DNA of 64,000 nt from Aldrovandia affinis (GCA_029706075.1 JAINUG010000110.1:1769679-1833678); one strand, 5' to 3'. Shown: positions 10,931 to 23,989, counted from the stretch's first letter. Notes: generated by a model from the letters alone, not told the origin. Program-made: numbers and translations.

Positions 10931-13620
10931 GGTCCTTGAAAGCCACAGGGTATGCAATAAATTAACTATTCTTGATGTAAATACCGGCATGTAATTACTT
11001 ATCATGTGACTAGAATTCACTTAAATTATTTTTACACTATTGTTGGAGAACACCCACTGAGGTATCACAGATCTCTTGTGTAAAGAGATTTCATTTCTAA
11101 GAACATGAGAATTTATGTTTATGAGAACAGGCTATTCAACCCACCTAGGTTCATAATTTTGCCTAGTGCTCTGGTGGTAACATTTTCTCATTGTGTTCAT
11201 TTTTTTACTTTCAGCTTGCTTCAGTGTGTTTATAGGTTGGTGCAACTTAGTATGTCAACACAGCGCCATCATTGTCGCCATACCACAACCCTTTGGTAGT
11301 TGTCACATTGTTTTCTGTCCTCTGTAATGCCAAGTTCTGCTAATTAGATCCAAGCTATTAGTGTAAAATTAAATATACAGCATTCCTAGCTGCTTCTGTA
11401 CTGTAGCTAGCTAATTACAGTTTAAAGACTTAAAGGTACAACAGCAATACCCCACTTGGGAATAGAACATGTCACTTTCTGGTTATAAGGCAAGTATTCT
11501 CTGGTAACTCTGGCCATCTATGTGCATACTGAGGAAAGTATGTCTTTTTTTCCTAGTTGTGTAGTCTAGGCAAGGGGTGGAGGGGGGGGTTGGAGGCCAT
11601 ATGGTGAAGACGCATTGTAGAGTGGGGTGGATTTACATGACTGGCTTTTAGAGACGGTGATGGTGGTCGGGTTGATTTGGGTTTAATGGGGGTGTATGTG
11701 AGGACTGGAGCCCTGGTCAAGACTGTGGTCAGCCAGCCCCACGCAGTGGTTATTTATGACACTCATCTCAACACTCAGTGGTCAGCTTGTGGTGGGATGA
11801 TGCTAGACTGAGGGGTGCATTGTGCATTTAAGTTAGATTCCTAGTTACCGTAGTAGAACCATAAACAGACTTTCCATATGCAGGGTTTTTATCCGTGTAA
11901 CACAGGGATACAGCCACATTCAGCTGCTAGCTGTTGTTACCATTTTCAGCAACTATTTTTCCATGATGTCAGTAACCCTGTGGAGTAACTGGTGGCTAAA
12001 AAGCAAATAATCCTATCAAGAGACATTCACATTTTTGTAATTCATGTGATACAGCAATTTATTTGTTTACATTTATATCACTTTTCTGGATGGAAAAAAA
12101 GTGGCCTTTAAAGGATTTATCTTAATGCATAGCAGTAGCCTATGTGAAACTGTATTAAAGAAAATAGCCCACTCTTACACACAGATCTCATTGAGATGAC
12201 ACCCAAACTACTGGAAAGGCATTTGAGAGAAAATCAACAGGGCTTGGCAAGCATTCATCAGTCTTCACTCAGTATAAGCACATTGATATAAGCTGTAACT
12301 GGGGTTGAACATTTTGAAAAAGGGGCTTTCACCTCTGCTTTCTGCCTGGACTCTAATCTCTGCACAATGCAAGCAAACCAAATGCTATTTCTAACAGAAA
12401 TCCTTTCCGCCCATATCAAATATGGTTTATAAATACAGACCCTATCCATAACACCAATCCATAACAAAGCTAGTCTATGTTAGATAACAGTAGGGTATAT
12501 GTTTATCTTCCTGGGTAGGAAGTTGCGGTGTGGAGGACTTCCTGACTCTACGTAATGTGAACTGACAGGATTAAATTACTCCTATATCAGCGATTTACAG
12601 CTCCTCCTTTAATGGACTGTGGCACCGTTCACTCTCAGTAAAGACACACCTATAAAATGTAATCACAGGACAGTATAGTATGTCCTCCAGGACTGGAATG
12701 AGTTATAACTTGCTGTGAGACAATAAAGTATCAAAAAAAGAAATAATTTGCTGTGAGGCCCTTGGTTATGAGTTACGGTTGCAAATGAGTATTTATCCTT
12801 TTTTTTTTTTGTTTAAAAAAACCCTAAAGAAATGACCAATTAAGACCAGTTAAATTACCAATTCTTTTCTTTTTTTCAATCAGTCAAATTGGTTTGAGCT
12901 CGCTGGAAGCTCAGATGAACCATGGTTTTCAAAGTGAACTAAGAAGATTTAAACTAAGGTAGACACCTAGCCACAGGAGTCGTTTATGGCGGGACACTCA
13001 ATTAAAAAAAGTTATTTCTCCATAATATTAGAACCGGTATTACTATCTGAATGAGAATTATTCACAGGCAGGCGTTGTGTGGATGTGGATACATTCTAGG
13101 GTCCTAATCGGTCCATCAGTGAAATTGCCGCCAGTAATTTTTTCCCCTACTAATGAAGCAATTGACGGTTTGAAAGGACAGTACAATGAAAACAGCATTG
13201 TAAGTCGATAGACTGTGATAAATATGTGCTAGCTATACAAGCAGTAGAACAACATCTGTGTGTATTATTTTCGTTAAATTTGTGGAATTTGTAAAATATC
13301 AGCGGCAAGTGTAAATTCGCTACTGATAGCCATTGTAGCTAACTAGCTAGCTTAAGGAGCTCAAGCTACCAAGCTGGGCATTTAATTTATAAAACGTGTT
13401 GACTCAGCTTGAGTTGCATTTACAGTGTTCATATTGTGTTTAAGATTATTAAAGACTATGAATAACCCTCCCGCCTGTATTTTAAACCACCTGTTGTGTA
13501 TCAATTGTGTTACACGCGTGCTAGTTAGCCAATTTAGTTACTTAATCACAATAAGGTAATGTTTGCTAGTAGTCTATAGCTTGCTAGCTAAACTCATACC
13601 ATTTTTTTCTGTTGGTCCAG
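10931..13620. other. intergenic, no gene seen
   Basis: AT-rich DNA. A G-rich run lies near 11577-11592 and T tracts near 12798-12812. Repeated TAGC-type words (GCTAGCTA) occur near 13340-13590, as is common in fish intergenic DNA. No coding or RNA gene was recognised. Confidence 0.55.
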
Positions 13621-13672
13621 CTCACAAGAAAAGAAAAGCTGACAAGAACCTTCTTCAAAACTCGGGAGAAAA
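13621..13672 (+). other. isolated exon-like segment (52 nt)
   Basis: A T-rich tract and CCAG acceptor at 13617-13620 precede 52 A-rich bases, followed by a consensus donor GTAAGT at 13673. A second donor-like GTAAGT follows upstream sequence near 13200, so a two-exon non-coding transcript is conceivable. The longest frames are lysine-rich and not recognised. Good splice-like pairs also arise by chance in AT-rich DNA. Confidence 0.15.
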
Positions 13673-16600
13673 GTAAGTTTATTTTCCATTGGCTCTTTCT
13701 TGTTGGTCTTAAACTACTCCACAGGGTAATAACGATGCAGTTATGAGCCTGAGTTGCAAGCCCTAATTTAGGCTGTGATGCCACATACATAGGTGAAATT
13801 AAATAGACTGTACTAAAGACAAAATGTTTATTTACACCTTATATGATGCCTTTAATATATTCCATCTGATGTGCCAGGCTCTGTTACCCTAGTTGCCTAA
13901 TCTGAATTGTTGACAATAATAGCTCATAACTTTGGACAGCACTCTTACAGCAGAGCAGTGTGTGTCTCTGCAATTGCACATCAAACAAGTTCTCAAGATT
14001 TAAATCAGGCACTGACATACAATGATAAGATAGCTTTTCCCCGTAAGGTTTTATTGTTTTACTGCTCAGAAATCACTAAGATGCTGTTGGATCGTGGATC
14101 ACTAGTCTTATCATGTAGCCTACATTTTGTCTGGGGGAGAACCCTTTTTTTGATCACCCCCCAATGTTCAACACAAAGTGACGCCCCAGCACCTCTTCAT
14201 CTAACCTTGAAATAATTCCCATGCAGCAAATTGAACACCCCCTCTCTATTCTAAGGATGCAAATGTATGGAATTTTCTCTAAGGTATGAACTATTCATAC
14301 AATGTGGCAAGGCCCTATTATTGAAGACACTTTCACATAACAGGGTCATTTTAAATTCTCTGGTCACTGTACTATCGTACATTGTAAGAGTGAATTCATG
14401 GAATTTTCTGCAGTCAATGCAGTGCAGTCATGCTATATTGGAATTTAACTTGCTAGCAACATTCTGGCCATGATGCAACAAAATGAAAATTATCTTTCAT
14501 ATTTACCTAGTAATATACTATTTTGTTTGTATTATAAAAATCTAGAATAAAACTTCATAAGTTTTTCATTAAAGCTATTTATCTCTTAATATGAAAAATA
14601 AATGGAAACAGATAAAACTGCCATCCATCAGTGTCACCACAACTTCACAACCACAATCTTAAGATGAGGCGTGCATGAGATGAAACATGCATGAATATAC
14701 TAATATGGTCTAATCTTTTACAGAAAATTTAAAAGCTCTTGCTAGTAGTGCTAATTATAATCTCACTGTGAGCCTGCAATAGACACCCATTGAAGAGAAA
14801 ACCAGGCTGTATAACTGGGCTGTGATGAAGAGTTTATCACTTTTTTTTCTATGGACTTTTTCTTTTTTTTAAATAGTTTAAAATCTTTCTAATTCCATTT
14901 TTTCTCATTTTATTTTACTCTTTACACCACCTTTTTAAATATTGCAAATCTTTTATGATGTACATAATTTGAAAATCCATTCTGTGTTTGTTTGGGGTGG
15001 GAAGTATGTCAAGTATTTAAGAGGCTTTGGAGTGAGACACCTATAAATATTGTTGGAAGGATGAGCTAACCTTATGTCAGGAATCATAGTCATTTCACCA
15101 CAGTACATGAAGTCATTCACATATGGCTTTCAGTTTTTCACAAGGGCTGAATTAGGCCTATTGTTTCAATTTAGTCATCAGTGCCTTGCAGGAATTAATA
15201 CGCTGTCTCACTTCCGGACACATTTTTACCCCTTCGTATGTCCTTCACACTTTGTGTACCACTGAGAAAGACCTCTGTTCTCCCCAATATGATTTATTTT
15301 GTTTAAATTTAATCTATTTATATATTTATTGCATCATCTTTAAACTTGTCTAGACTGGAGAGGGTATGACTCTTGTTTCCAGAACTTTCCTAAGTCAAAC
15401 AATACACGTACTGAGTCAGAGCATGAGGTAATCTTGATTATCTTTATGTTGCAGGTTATCAGGGAATTTCTCTAGTTTCCCTAGATTAGAGTTCCCAGGA
15501 TCAGTTATAGATTTCACTGAAATTATAACAAGAACACCAGAGTTTCTGTTTCACAGAAAATAGATTTTCTGCATCTCAAAGTTTTCAGCAATCCCAATAA
15601 ATCTGCAAACTCCAGTACTTGCTCACATCTCCTCCATGTTTAGAAAGCCTGAATATGATTACCTTTCCAACTGAAATAACAATGAAATGACAAGTCATGG
15701 AATACATTCTGTTTGGTATAATACATATAATACAATACTAGTTTGTGCAGAATATGCAACTTAGGTACATCTTCCATTTGTTTGGGAAATAAAATGTTTG
15801 TTACACATTTTGTATGTCAGCGAATGAAAAAAGATACTATGCAGTTTATTAAATCTATTCTTTCTTTTACATGTGGCCTTTTGTATCTAGTAAGAGACAG
15901 TCCCATCCTATAAAGCCTTTTGACTGGTGACCTCTAAAGACTAATTACAGAGTTGGAGTCCATTAGAGGTAATTAAAGTCATTTTGGTCTTGCTTGCATT
16001 TCTTTTATGTCAGAAGTTTTTCCTTTTTTCTTTTTAATGTTTAAAAAAAACTACTACCGTGTGTCTTGATGTGTCACAAACCCTGGCGATAAAAGAGTAA
16101 ATTATATTTCTAAAGTCCAACTCCAACAAATGATCAGAATCCATCTTTGGGGGGAGGTGGGGGGGGTATTTCTTGTGGGCAGAGATGTCTTATTGCCGTT
16201 ATTACTGTGCAATTTTCCTCTCACTTTTATCTTCTGTCTGTCAACTCTCATTTAGGAAGACAGATTATCTCCTCAAAGGCTTTCATCTCTCAGGTGTCGG
16301 GAGATTGGGTGGGAGGCCGAAAACAAATACAAAACGAGTGAGATTTTTTCAGCAGGACAGAACTGCTTTGCACCGCTCTTTAAATTAAAGTCAAGCCTTT
16401 TATATCCCCCCACTTAGCTGGAGACAGTGGACGTCACTGTCTTGGTCGATATCACATAGATCATTCTCTGTTATTCACTTTTTCACCTGATTTTGACCAA
16501 GACTACCAATTACAGCTACCAGTTACACGTTTTAAGTACCAGTACACACGTCAAACATTGTAAGTATATTGTGGCTGTTTTAATGCCATTAACCCATTAA

Positions 16601-19600
16601 TAAATGTCAATAATTATTAAAAAAGTATAATTCAATAATAATACAACTGTATGGGATATTTGGAATGTTAAGTCATTTAGAGGATGAAGATGACCACTTA
16701 ACCTAATGAAACCTAAATGGGGGTAGGTTCAAAAGTCCCCTTTTCCAACCTGCAAAACATACTTTTGGTGTCTGTCACACTATCCATCTTGCATGCATCC
16801 TTCCCTCAGTCCTTTTGTAATCACCGGTCTGAGGAACCTGTTCATACAACAAACTGTCCGTACTTGATGGTCAGTTGCACGTTGTCAAACATGCACATGT
16901 CATCAGAGTGATTATGTCAGTTTGATGCAGCTTGATCCAGCTGGACTGCAGGTGTTTAAACTAAGATAATGCTACATGTTTTTCGCAGCATGGTATGAAG
17001 AGAATCTTATCTATTTTCTGGGAACTGATAGGTGTATATCTGTACTGTATGTGTAGAACATCTTTATCCCACAATGGCATGTACCCAATATAGACATAGC
17101 AGGGCATACCGAGATATGGAATGGAGCTGTTTGTGGTCATCATCTATTACTTCATTTGTTGTCTTGTTCGTTTGTTTTGGGGTATATTGCTGTGGTCTGC
17201 TATGAGCCTATAAATTGTTTCCATGGTAGCACTGATGGGAGTTCTCATATTGCTGTAGTCATCCTCTGTCCCCAGTAATGGGTTGGTAATGATACGTTTG
17301 AATGCGTTTGTGTGTTTTGTCAACTCTGCCTAGATTGATGGTATAAGATGACTTTTGAGTCACACAAATCAGAGCATTGTCTGACTTCAGTTCTTACAAA
17401 AAGGTTGCTTGTAAATGGCTCGTTAGCGTTTCCGTCAGCGATTTGGACGCAAGTCCAAATCCGTGGTGGAGAAAAAGGAAATCATTCATTCTTCAGTGCC
17501 CAGTAATCACAGCTGTGTTTTGTGTAATTACCATGATGCCTGAGTCGCTCATATAGTGTCACCTGCAGTGCAATAGAACTCTTTCTCAAATGTATGCAAA
17601 TGAACGGGATTGATGACCGGAACACTGCACGTTGATTAAAAACAATCCCCAAAAGGCAGCGTAGCACTGAATAGAAATAACCTTATAAACTACAAGCAAC
17701 AAGTACTGTACATCTTCATCAAATATGCTAATGTTCATATCAAGGCCATCTGCCATATGCTATTAAAAAAACGATGTATTTTAATATTCTAGTCCTGCAT
17801 TTAATGGTGCTTTTTCAGCTTTACTTTGCTACATATACGTATAAATGGCTAATTACTAAATATGTAATTTATGTATTGATTCCCTAATTCCATGGGATGA
17901 CAATAATCACAAAGCCTTTTTTCCACATACTGTAAAACAAGATGTTTGTGGAACAGTCATTTTTTAATTATTTTTGTCACTAATAAATATTTACAGTTAA
18001 AACAATCACAGAATAATATACTGTATTTTTCTTCACCGTCTGCCATCATAATCAATACACAGAGCGCATCATAGTCAATACACAGAGCGCGCACGTTTAG
18101 CATATAGCAAAATTAAGTTGCCGTAAAAATGCCGTTTTCAGTATTTCAAGATTTTCTATATTTAGGAAGCCTATAATGGAAGATTGTGACTGGCACAGCG
18201 CTGTGCCTTCATCCCTCCTGGCATTTTCAGAAGCCTGAGCCTTTCGGGAGGCGTGCAGGCTTGGCAGCCTGATTTGGCAGGTGGGCGCAATTATACCCGC
18301 TTAAAGTCTTACCAGCCTCGTGTCAGCCTTAGCCTTCTGACATGCAGAACAAAAATAAATAAACCAACGATTGAAATGCAATGCATCCGTTGCACGGTGT
18401 GCAAACGAAAAGAAGGCTGCTTGTTTGTACCGCCTTTTCGGTGATTTGTTCCCTCGTTCATTATATGGGGCTGTCCAATTCAAGACATGTGTGGCTTATT
18501 CATTCTCGGGACAGACCACTTATTTAGAAAGTAAGTTGTAAGGTGCAATAGTGGTTGTTGCTCAGGCCAAACAAAATAAGTCAAATAAAGGATATTTTGA
18601 TATGACGAAAACTGCATACCATTCAGCATGAAGAGTTCTTTATTTGCATTGCTGATGTTATAAATGACATTTCATAGATCAATAATGTTGTCAAGGTATA
18701 ATATTTCATACAATTTAAGGGATTCAAATACTAGGCAATGCTTCATTCTATCCAGGGATTTGCATAATGTTTTTTGGGAGGTACGTCATGTTTAAATAGG
18801 GCAGGTTGAGTCCTTGACACTTGATGAAGATGTGTCAGGGTGGGTAGGCACTGTACCTTCAAAGCAATCATTGAGTTATAATGATGAGGCGTCTGATTAG
18901 CAGAACAAAGTAAGAGTGGGAAGCCCGGGCCCAGTGCGGCTGACCAACAGCAGCTTTACACTTCAATCAGGGGGGGGTGGAAATTGCTACCCTGTCAAGT
19001 TGAAGGTGTTGATCAAGACAACGCCGGGACAAGCCGAAGATTACGCAACCCCGTACCCTTCAGCCCGCTGGTGCCGTGAGGGGACTCAATTGAGATTAAT
19101 GCACCGTGAACTGTAATCCAGACTGGCTTCATCAAGGCTGAGTTCAATAGGCAAAGCATTGTGTAACTGGTAGGCTGAAGTGCATCTGGGACGTGATGCA
19201 TAGCCAGAACTAATACATACAGTGTATACAGTGTTGTACAGACTTCTGGTCCTGGACTTCACTTCCCATCGTACAGTGGCATTGTGAAATGTTTTTCTTA
19301 TTGAAAAATTACCCTAAGCTATTTCTGTGCTCGCTGAAGAAGCCGGAAGGCAGGGAGTGTTGAAATTGTAATTTTGGAAATTGTACAGGCTTAGTCACAA
19401 TAGCAAAACACCCAAATATTTGTGAAGTTTCCTTAAAGCACGTACATAAAGAGAAACAAAGCATTCATGGATGGAAAAATGTCATTAAATCTAATTGGAA
19501 TCCTTTTTTACTAGCACTTTAGGTACAGTAAAAAATAAAACGTCCATGTTCTTGCTCTCAGAATTGTCCTCTTGACCGTACCATACATTTAAATAATTAA

Positions 19601-20780
19601 AAAGAAAAAACTATTTTAGGCTTCCTTTTTGAGTGGTCTAGCAGCATGGTGGTCTCAGAAGTGATAGATCTGGTGTTGCCCTCTCAGACTCCCTTCCCAG
19701 TCAACTCATCTGGATCGCATCGCTTTGCAGACAAGACGTGATTTACTGGGGCCGAGCGCATTTTTGAAGAAGAAACCCTGAACCCTCACCCTGCCCACAG
19801 AAGGACACACCTTTTATGACAGAACCTTCTGTGGTTTGCGTCCATGGAGACAGCGGGATGAGGGAATGTGGGAACAACGAGGGGAAAAACTCCAGCGGGG
19901 AGGACTGTATGTGTAAAGTGAGGCCCCAGCATGAGCTGAATGTCTGTTTCGAGGCACAGTTAATTGGTACATCAAATAGTGTGATTCATGAAACATAAAC
20001 ACCCCGCAGGTCGGCAACTGGGGGAAAACGATGTTGCCGGTGCACGTTAAACCACTTTTTAAAAAATTGGTTTTGAGGCCTGTTGTCATAATGACTCAGT
20101 TTTTTTAATGGTCGGCGGCAGGTTTTCCTTTAAGCCACAAGAGGGAGAGTGGAGACAGTCAGGCTTGTTAAAACAGGGTTACGGCAGGCTGTGACATGAC
20201 CGCATGTTGGCGTCAAACCGGAACTAAATTGTTCCATTTATTGGCATGGCTGCTTCCGGATGGGCGCCAATAAGTGAACTTAATCTGTTTTACCCCATAT
20301 TTAATACCCTGTAGACAGGTCAGCGAGATGACGTCGAACAGTTTTCCAGGGACAGCTATGCGTGTTATGTTAAATTACAGTTCCGCATAATGAATTTTTC
20401 TTTTCAGTACTTCCAGTCTATGAGATCAGGCATGCATCTTTCGATGACGGCATGAAGTAACAGACTGTAGGCGCCTCATCAGCCAAAGGCAGATGCTTCT
20501 AGAGCCGGGGATCCAAAAATCCTCCTGAAATCTTACATCCACGTGAAAGCCCCACTGATGCTATCAAGGCTTATGTAACTTACCAATAAGTAAATAAGTC
20601 AAAAATAATAATAAGACAAGGGATTTACAGATGTCTGCCAAAAAGTGCTGGGAATAAGAGTTGTTCTCATTTCCGCCAATAAATAGGATATTTCTTTTTC
20701 CAGCGGACCGTAAAAAAGCTCTGTAAAAATGTCAAGCGGCATCAAGTTGGTCAAAACACATGTCAATTCTATGATTATTC
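13673..20780. other. intergenic, no gene seen
   Basis: Mostly AT-rich DNA with no frame above about 102 codons (13907-14215, unrecognised). A 23-bp tandem duplication sits at 18045-18090. G runs occur near 16150-16166. The stretch 18180-18480 and the stretch 19620-20060 are less AT-rich and look unique, but nothing specific can be assigned. Confidence 0.5.
18045..18090. repeat. 23-bp tandem duplication
   Basis: Two adjacent 23-base units, 18045-18067 and 18068-18090, differ at one base (ATCATAATC versus ATCATAGTC). Both end in ACACAGAGCGC. Confidence 0.9.
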
Positions 20781-20783
20781 TGT

Positions 20784-20981
20784 CTAGAATTGCGGGGTAG
20801 AGGGCAGAGTGAACATTGAAAGCACTGTTCGTACGCCATGCGCGCCTGCCGCTGGTGCCCAATGCCTGCCCGCCTGGCGCAGCTGTGCGCGGGTACTATC
20901 GTCCGCGCAGTCGTAGTATTTACTGATCGCGTCCCAAAAGTACTTCGGAAAACCTTTTTCGCGAGCGATGTGCCACGGCAT
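20784..20981 (-). other. unassigned ORF (65 codons) in a CpG-dense patch
   Basis: An ATG at 20981 opens a 65-residue frame ending in TAG at 20784-20786. It sits in an unusually CpG-rich patch (about 23 CpG in 20821-21000 by hand count) within AT-rich surroundings. The peptide has ordinary composition with aromatic and charged residues (KGFPKYFWDAISKYYDCADD) but no signal peptide and no family I recognise. A TGA lies just upstream in frame at 21000-21002. An acceptor-like TATTGCAG lies a little further upstream on the same strand. It may be a small exon, a repeat remnant or chance in CpG-rich DNA. Confidence 0.15.
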
Positions 20982-21009
20982 ATTCGTAAGTCGGCGCAAT
21001 CATATCGCT

Positions 21010-22619
21010 GTGGTGTATCCTGCCTTGTTGTCTGCAATATTAATGCCATGCATATGGCTGTAATAGCATGCTTCTATAAGCCATATAAATGGCCGTGCTT
21101 TCGACTCAATCATTTGGACAGATAATTGGACCCGTCCGTAGATTTAAAGCCCCCAGCGGTGGAGGGGGAATGCAAGGCATTTGCAGCATATTTCAGGACA
21201 ACAGTAGTGATTGTGGTTTTTGGCATCAGAAAGCAACCGTTGGGTTATTTGGTGTAAAACAGCCCGTGGAACAAGATCAACTGTTCTCCCTCTTGAATTC
21301 GGCGTCAAGGTAATGTTTTAGCGAGGTTTGAAATAATTTTGCCATTCCACACGTATCCCTCATCGCAACAAAGTTTGTAAAGGAGTTTGTAAAGATCCAA
21401 TAGAACTGCTTAAAATGTAAAATAGAACAGCCAAGCTTGGATTACTGTTTGTAATGTGAATGATATCAGCAAGGTAAGTATTTTTGTCACTGAAATATTC
21501 CAAAATACCTTGCCTAGATTATTGCTTCCGCAGATGCCTTGATGATTATTCATTGCTACTATTGTAAGCAGGAAATATCAGCCCATAGTTTGAGGTGTCA
21601 GGACAGCTGCCAGCGTGTAGTACCAAGCTGAAGCATTTAAGCAGGGCCTCATATTATTTGGTCATTGTGCTTGAGATTGTCACCACTGAAGCATTCACGA
21701 AGACGTAGTGCTGCGTTTCAGTGCTCTGAGCCTTTACCACACCTCATTTAGGATGATTGGTGTATTGATTGGATTGTGATGTCTTCACTCGATCATCTCA
21801 AGCACACATTCGGCACTGAATGCTCCCCAGTCTGTAATTTGTCCTCTCTTTTTGAAATAACAAAATAAAAATTCTCAGACAAAACACATTTTTACGGTTT
21901 ATTCTAAAAGCACTTCACCATGAAACAATATTAGGATCCCTGATAAAATTCCACATTTTATTGACGTGCCTTTAAAAAAAAAAAAAGAATTATGCGCATA
22001 TATCTGCCTAATATATATACAGAGCGGAAATCGAAGCGTCTTTTTGGCTCGTGTTTGAGCAGCCCAAGTGCTGATGGAGCCTGTCTAGTCTGATATACAG
22101 GCAGCCGCGGCATGCAGTGCCCTGGATGTATGCCTCTCATATCTGCCTGCTGAAAGGCTGCAGAACTGAGCACAGTTGGGCCCCAGATGAGAAATGACTT
22201 TATTCCCTCTCCCGTCGGCCCCCGTGCCTTCCTTTGACGAACGGGCCCGGGCCGCGCTCCCCATTAGAGACGGGGAGCTCTCCTCCCTTGCTCTGTTTCT
22301 TATCAAGGAGCGAAGCGGATGCAGGCCGCCAGTCTGAAACGCATCTCGAGATGATTGCCGACAGCATCGGCCTTTCTGAAGTCCAGATCATTTCGGGACC
22401 GTGACAGTCATTGCCTCCTGAGCCGGGGGCGCTGTTTGAAGGCTTATCGGTAAGAAATTAATTAGAGTGAAGTATTGCACAGCTTCCGATAATAAAAAAA
22501 AATCCCCGTCACCCCAGCTTGAGTTTCTTGGGCTGGCTTAAGGACGGATATTTCCATTTTTTGAGGCTGCGATTGCAACTTTAAAACTTAAAAAATGTCT
22601 TGCTATTGTTCACTTGTTT
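21010..22619. other. intergenic, no gene seen
   Basis: Mixed composition, more GC-rich from about 22080 to 22440. No frame shows a recognised domain. No repeat family was recognised. Confidence 0.5.
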
Positions 22620-22920
22620 TAATATTGCCATAGACGTCTTGAAATCATTTATTTGCATTTCAAAGTACTATTAGCAAATGGCCCCCATATTTATTAAAGC
22701 CTCGTTGGTTAATTAAATGCGTTTTCTGCAAAAGTCTGCAGTGTTTTAAAGGCTCCCTCGGCCTGATTAATGGAATGGAGACAATCAATCATCAAAGACT
22801 GTGAGGCCTCTTTACAGAGGGTAATGATTGGCCTCATTTATGTGGAGAGTCACCTACACATCAGGTCCCATTAGCACAGCAAGGAGAGAATAACCCTGGA
22901 ATTCAGGAAAGGAAAAACGG
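22620..22920. promoter_or_regulatory. putative conserved non-coding enhancer-like block
   Basis: Transcription-factor-type words are dense here: an octamer ATTTGCAT at 22651-22658 directly followed by a TCF/LEF-type TTCAAAG at 22659-22665, TTAATTAA at 22709-22716, TGATTAAT at 22764-22771, a PBX-type ATCAATCA at 22784-22791 overlapping a TCF-type ATCAAAG at 22791-22797, and another homeodomain-type TAATGATTGG shortly after. There is no coding frame. Calling it a regulatory element is inference; no alignment was possible. Confidence 0.35.
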
Positions 22921-23569
22921 TGTCAATCTTTCTCAGCTGTACTGTGTGTGGGCCTAAATGTTAAAAGTAGAAAGAGCAGAAAAAATTCTCAGGGTCTAAA
23001 ATGTCCACACATATCTCTGGACTGAGCAGGCGAAAGAGCGGGCTGCTCTCAATATCATGTCATGGTAAATTCTGAGAGAGTACTTAGTGTTAGACCGTTT
23101 ATCTGAGAAGATTGAACTGAATACTCCCATCTGGCACTGTTTTCATTGGTTCAGCTCGCACCTACTTAAAAACGTACCGTTCGCACTGTCACATTCCGAG
23201 CAAAACGGAGACAACAGTCCGGAGAGGTTCGTGTTCAGATTCGTTGGTGGCAGCCTGAGCTATTCTTTTCATTGTGTGCGTCAGTCACACTGCTCAATTA
23301 CGTCACCAAACAGGCCCAGACAGCTTAGGGGTGGCCGTCATTGCTTTTGGACGCTGTGGCCGTGCGGTTTTTCAGAAATATCAACTGCCCAAGGATCAGC
23401 TACGCATGTGCCTCTTTCTGGTGGTGACAGGAACGCTCCTTCATCCTTCTGGGAGCCTCGTATTGTTGAGGTGGAGTGACAGAGGAAGATTGATAGTTCC
23501 CATTTTGCCGCACGACGGGTGGGGGAGGTGAAGGGGTTGGCGGGGGGGGGGGGGCGACGGGGACAGTGG
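22921..23569. other. intergenic flank of CpG island
   Basis: Unique-looking DNA leading into the CpG island, with a run of about 14 G near 23541-23554. No recognised gene. The plus-strand frame 23087-23479 (130 codons) has no recognisable domain. Confidence 0.45.
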
Positions 23570-23830
23570 CTGTGGTCCTAATGCGAAGCAGACCGCCGCG
23601 CTCCCGGGCCCCACTGGCTTCCTGCTCGGGGTGGTGCCAGGCGGCGCACGCCGGCCCTCCGCACCGCCGCTCCCCGCAGACGGGGCGGCCCGGCGCGGCG
23701 GACTCGCAGACCGCAGCCGTCTGCCTTTCATGTCGCGCTGCGCCTCCCCTCCAGTCCGAGCGGCAGAGCCGAGCAGGGCGGCGCGCTGCTGCGGCTTTTC
23801 CCAGGGCTGCAGACGAGAGGGTGTCTCCAA
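23570..23830. promoter_or_regulatory. orphan CpG island
   Basis: By hand count about 34 CpG fall in the 240 bases 23581-23820, in sequence of roughly 70% G+C. This is far above the surrounding DNA. GC-box-like GGGGCGG occurs inside. It lies some 22 kb from pcdh15 and 35 kb from dkk1, and neither gene starts here. It could be the promoter of an unannotated transcript or a regulatory element. The overlapping long frames on both strands (up to 188 codons, minus) are typical of GC-rich DNA and contain CA-repeat and Pro/Ala-rich artefacts. Confidence 0.6.
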
Positions 23831-23947
23831 GATCAAAAACACGTCCCTGACAGTGATGAGAAGCCAGGGAAATTAGGAGCGAGCGCAGCAGATCTATTAC
23901 CAGAATGTCAAGGCAGCGCGCAGACTGTCTGCAACAACAACAACACG

Positions 23948-23968
23948 CACACACACACACACACACAC
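23948..23968. repeat. short CA microsatellite
   Basis: About ten CA units, preceded by a CAA run. Confidence 0.9.
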
Positions 23969-23989
23969 GGAAAACAAGCAGGGGCAGTC

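Noticed and set aside
10359-10994. 211-codon open frame on the plus strand
   Set aside because: It overlaps a SINE-like repeat shared with other places in the window and has no recognisable domain.
23400-23966. 188-codon minus-strand frame with poly-Pro and Cys/Val runs
   Set aside because: It runs across the CpG island and a CA microsatellite. Composition is explained by GC richness and simple repeat, and overlapping frames are open too.
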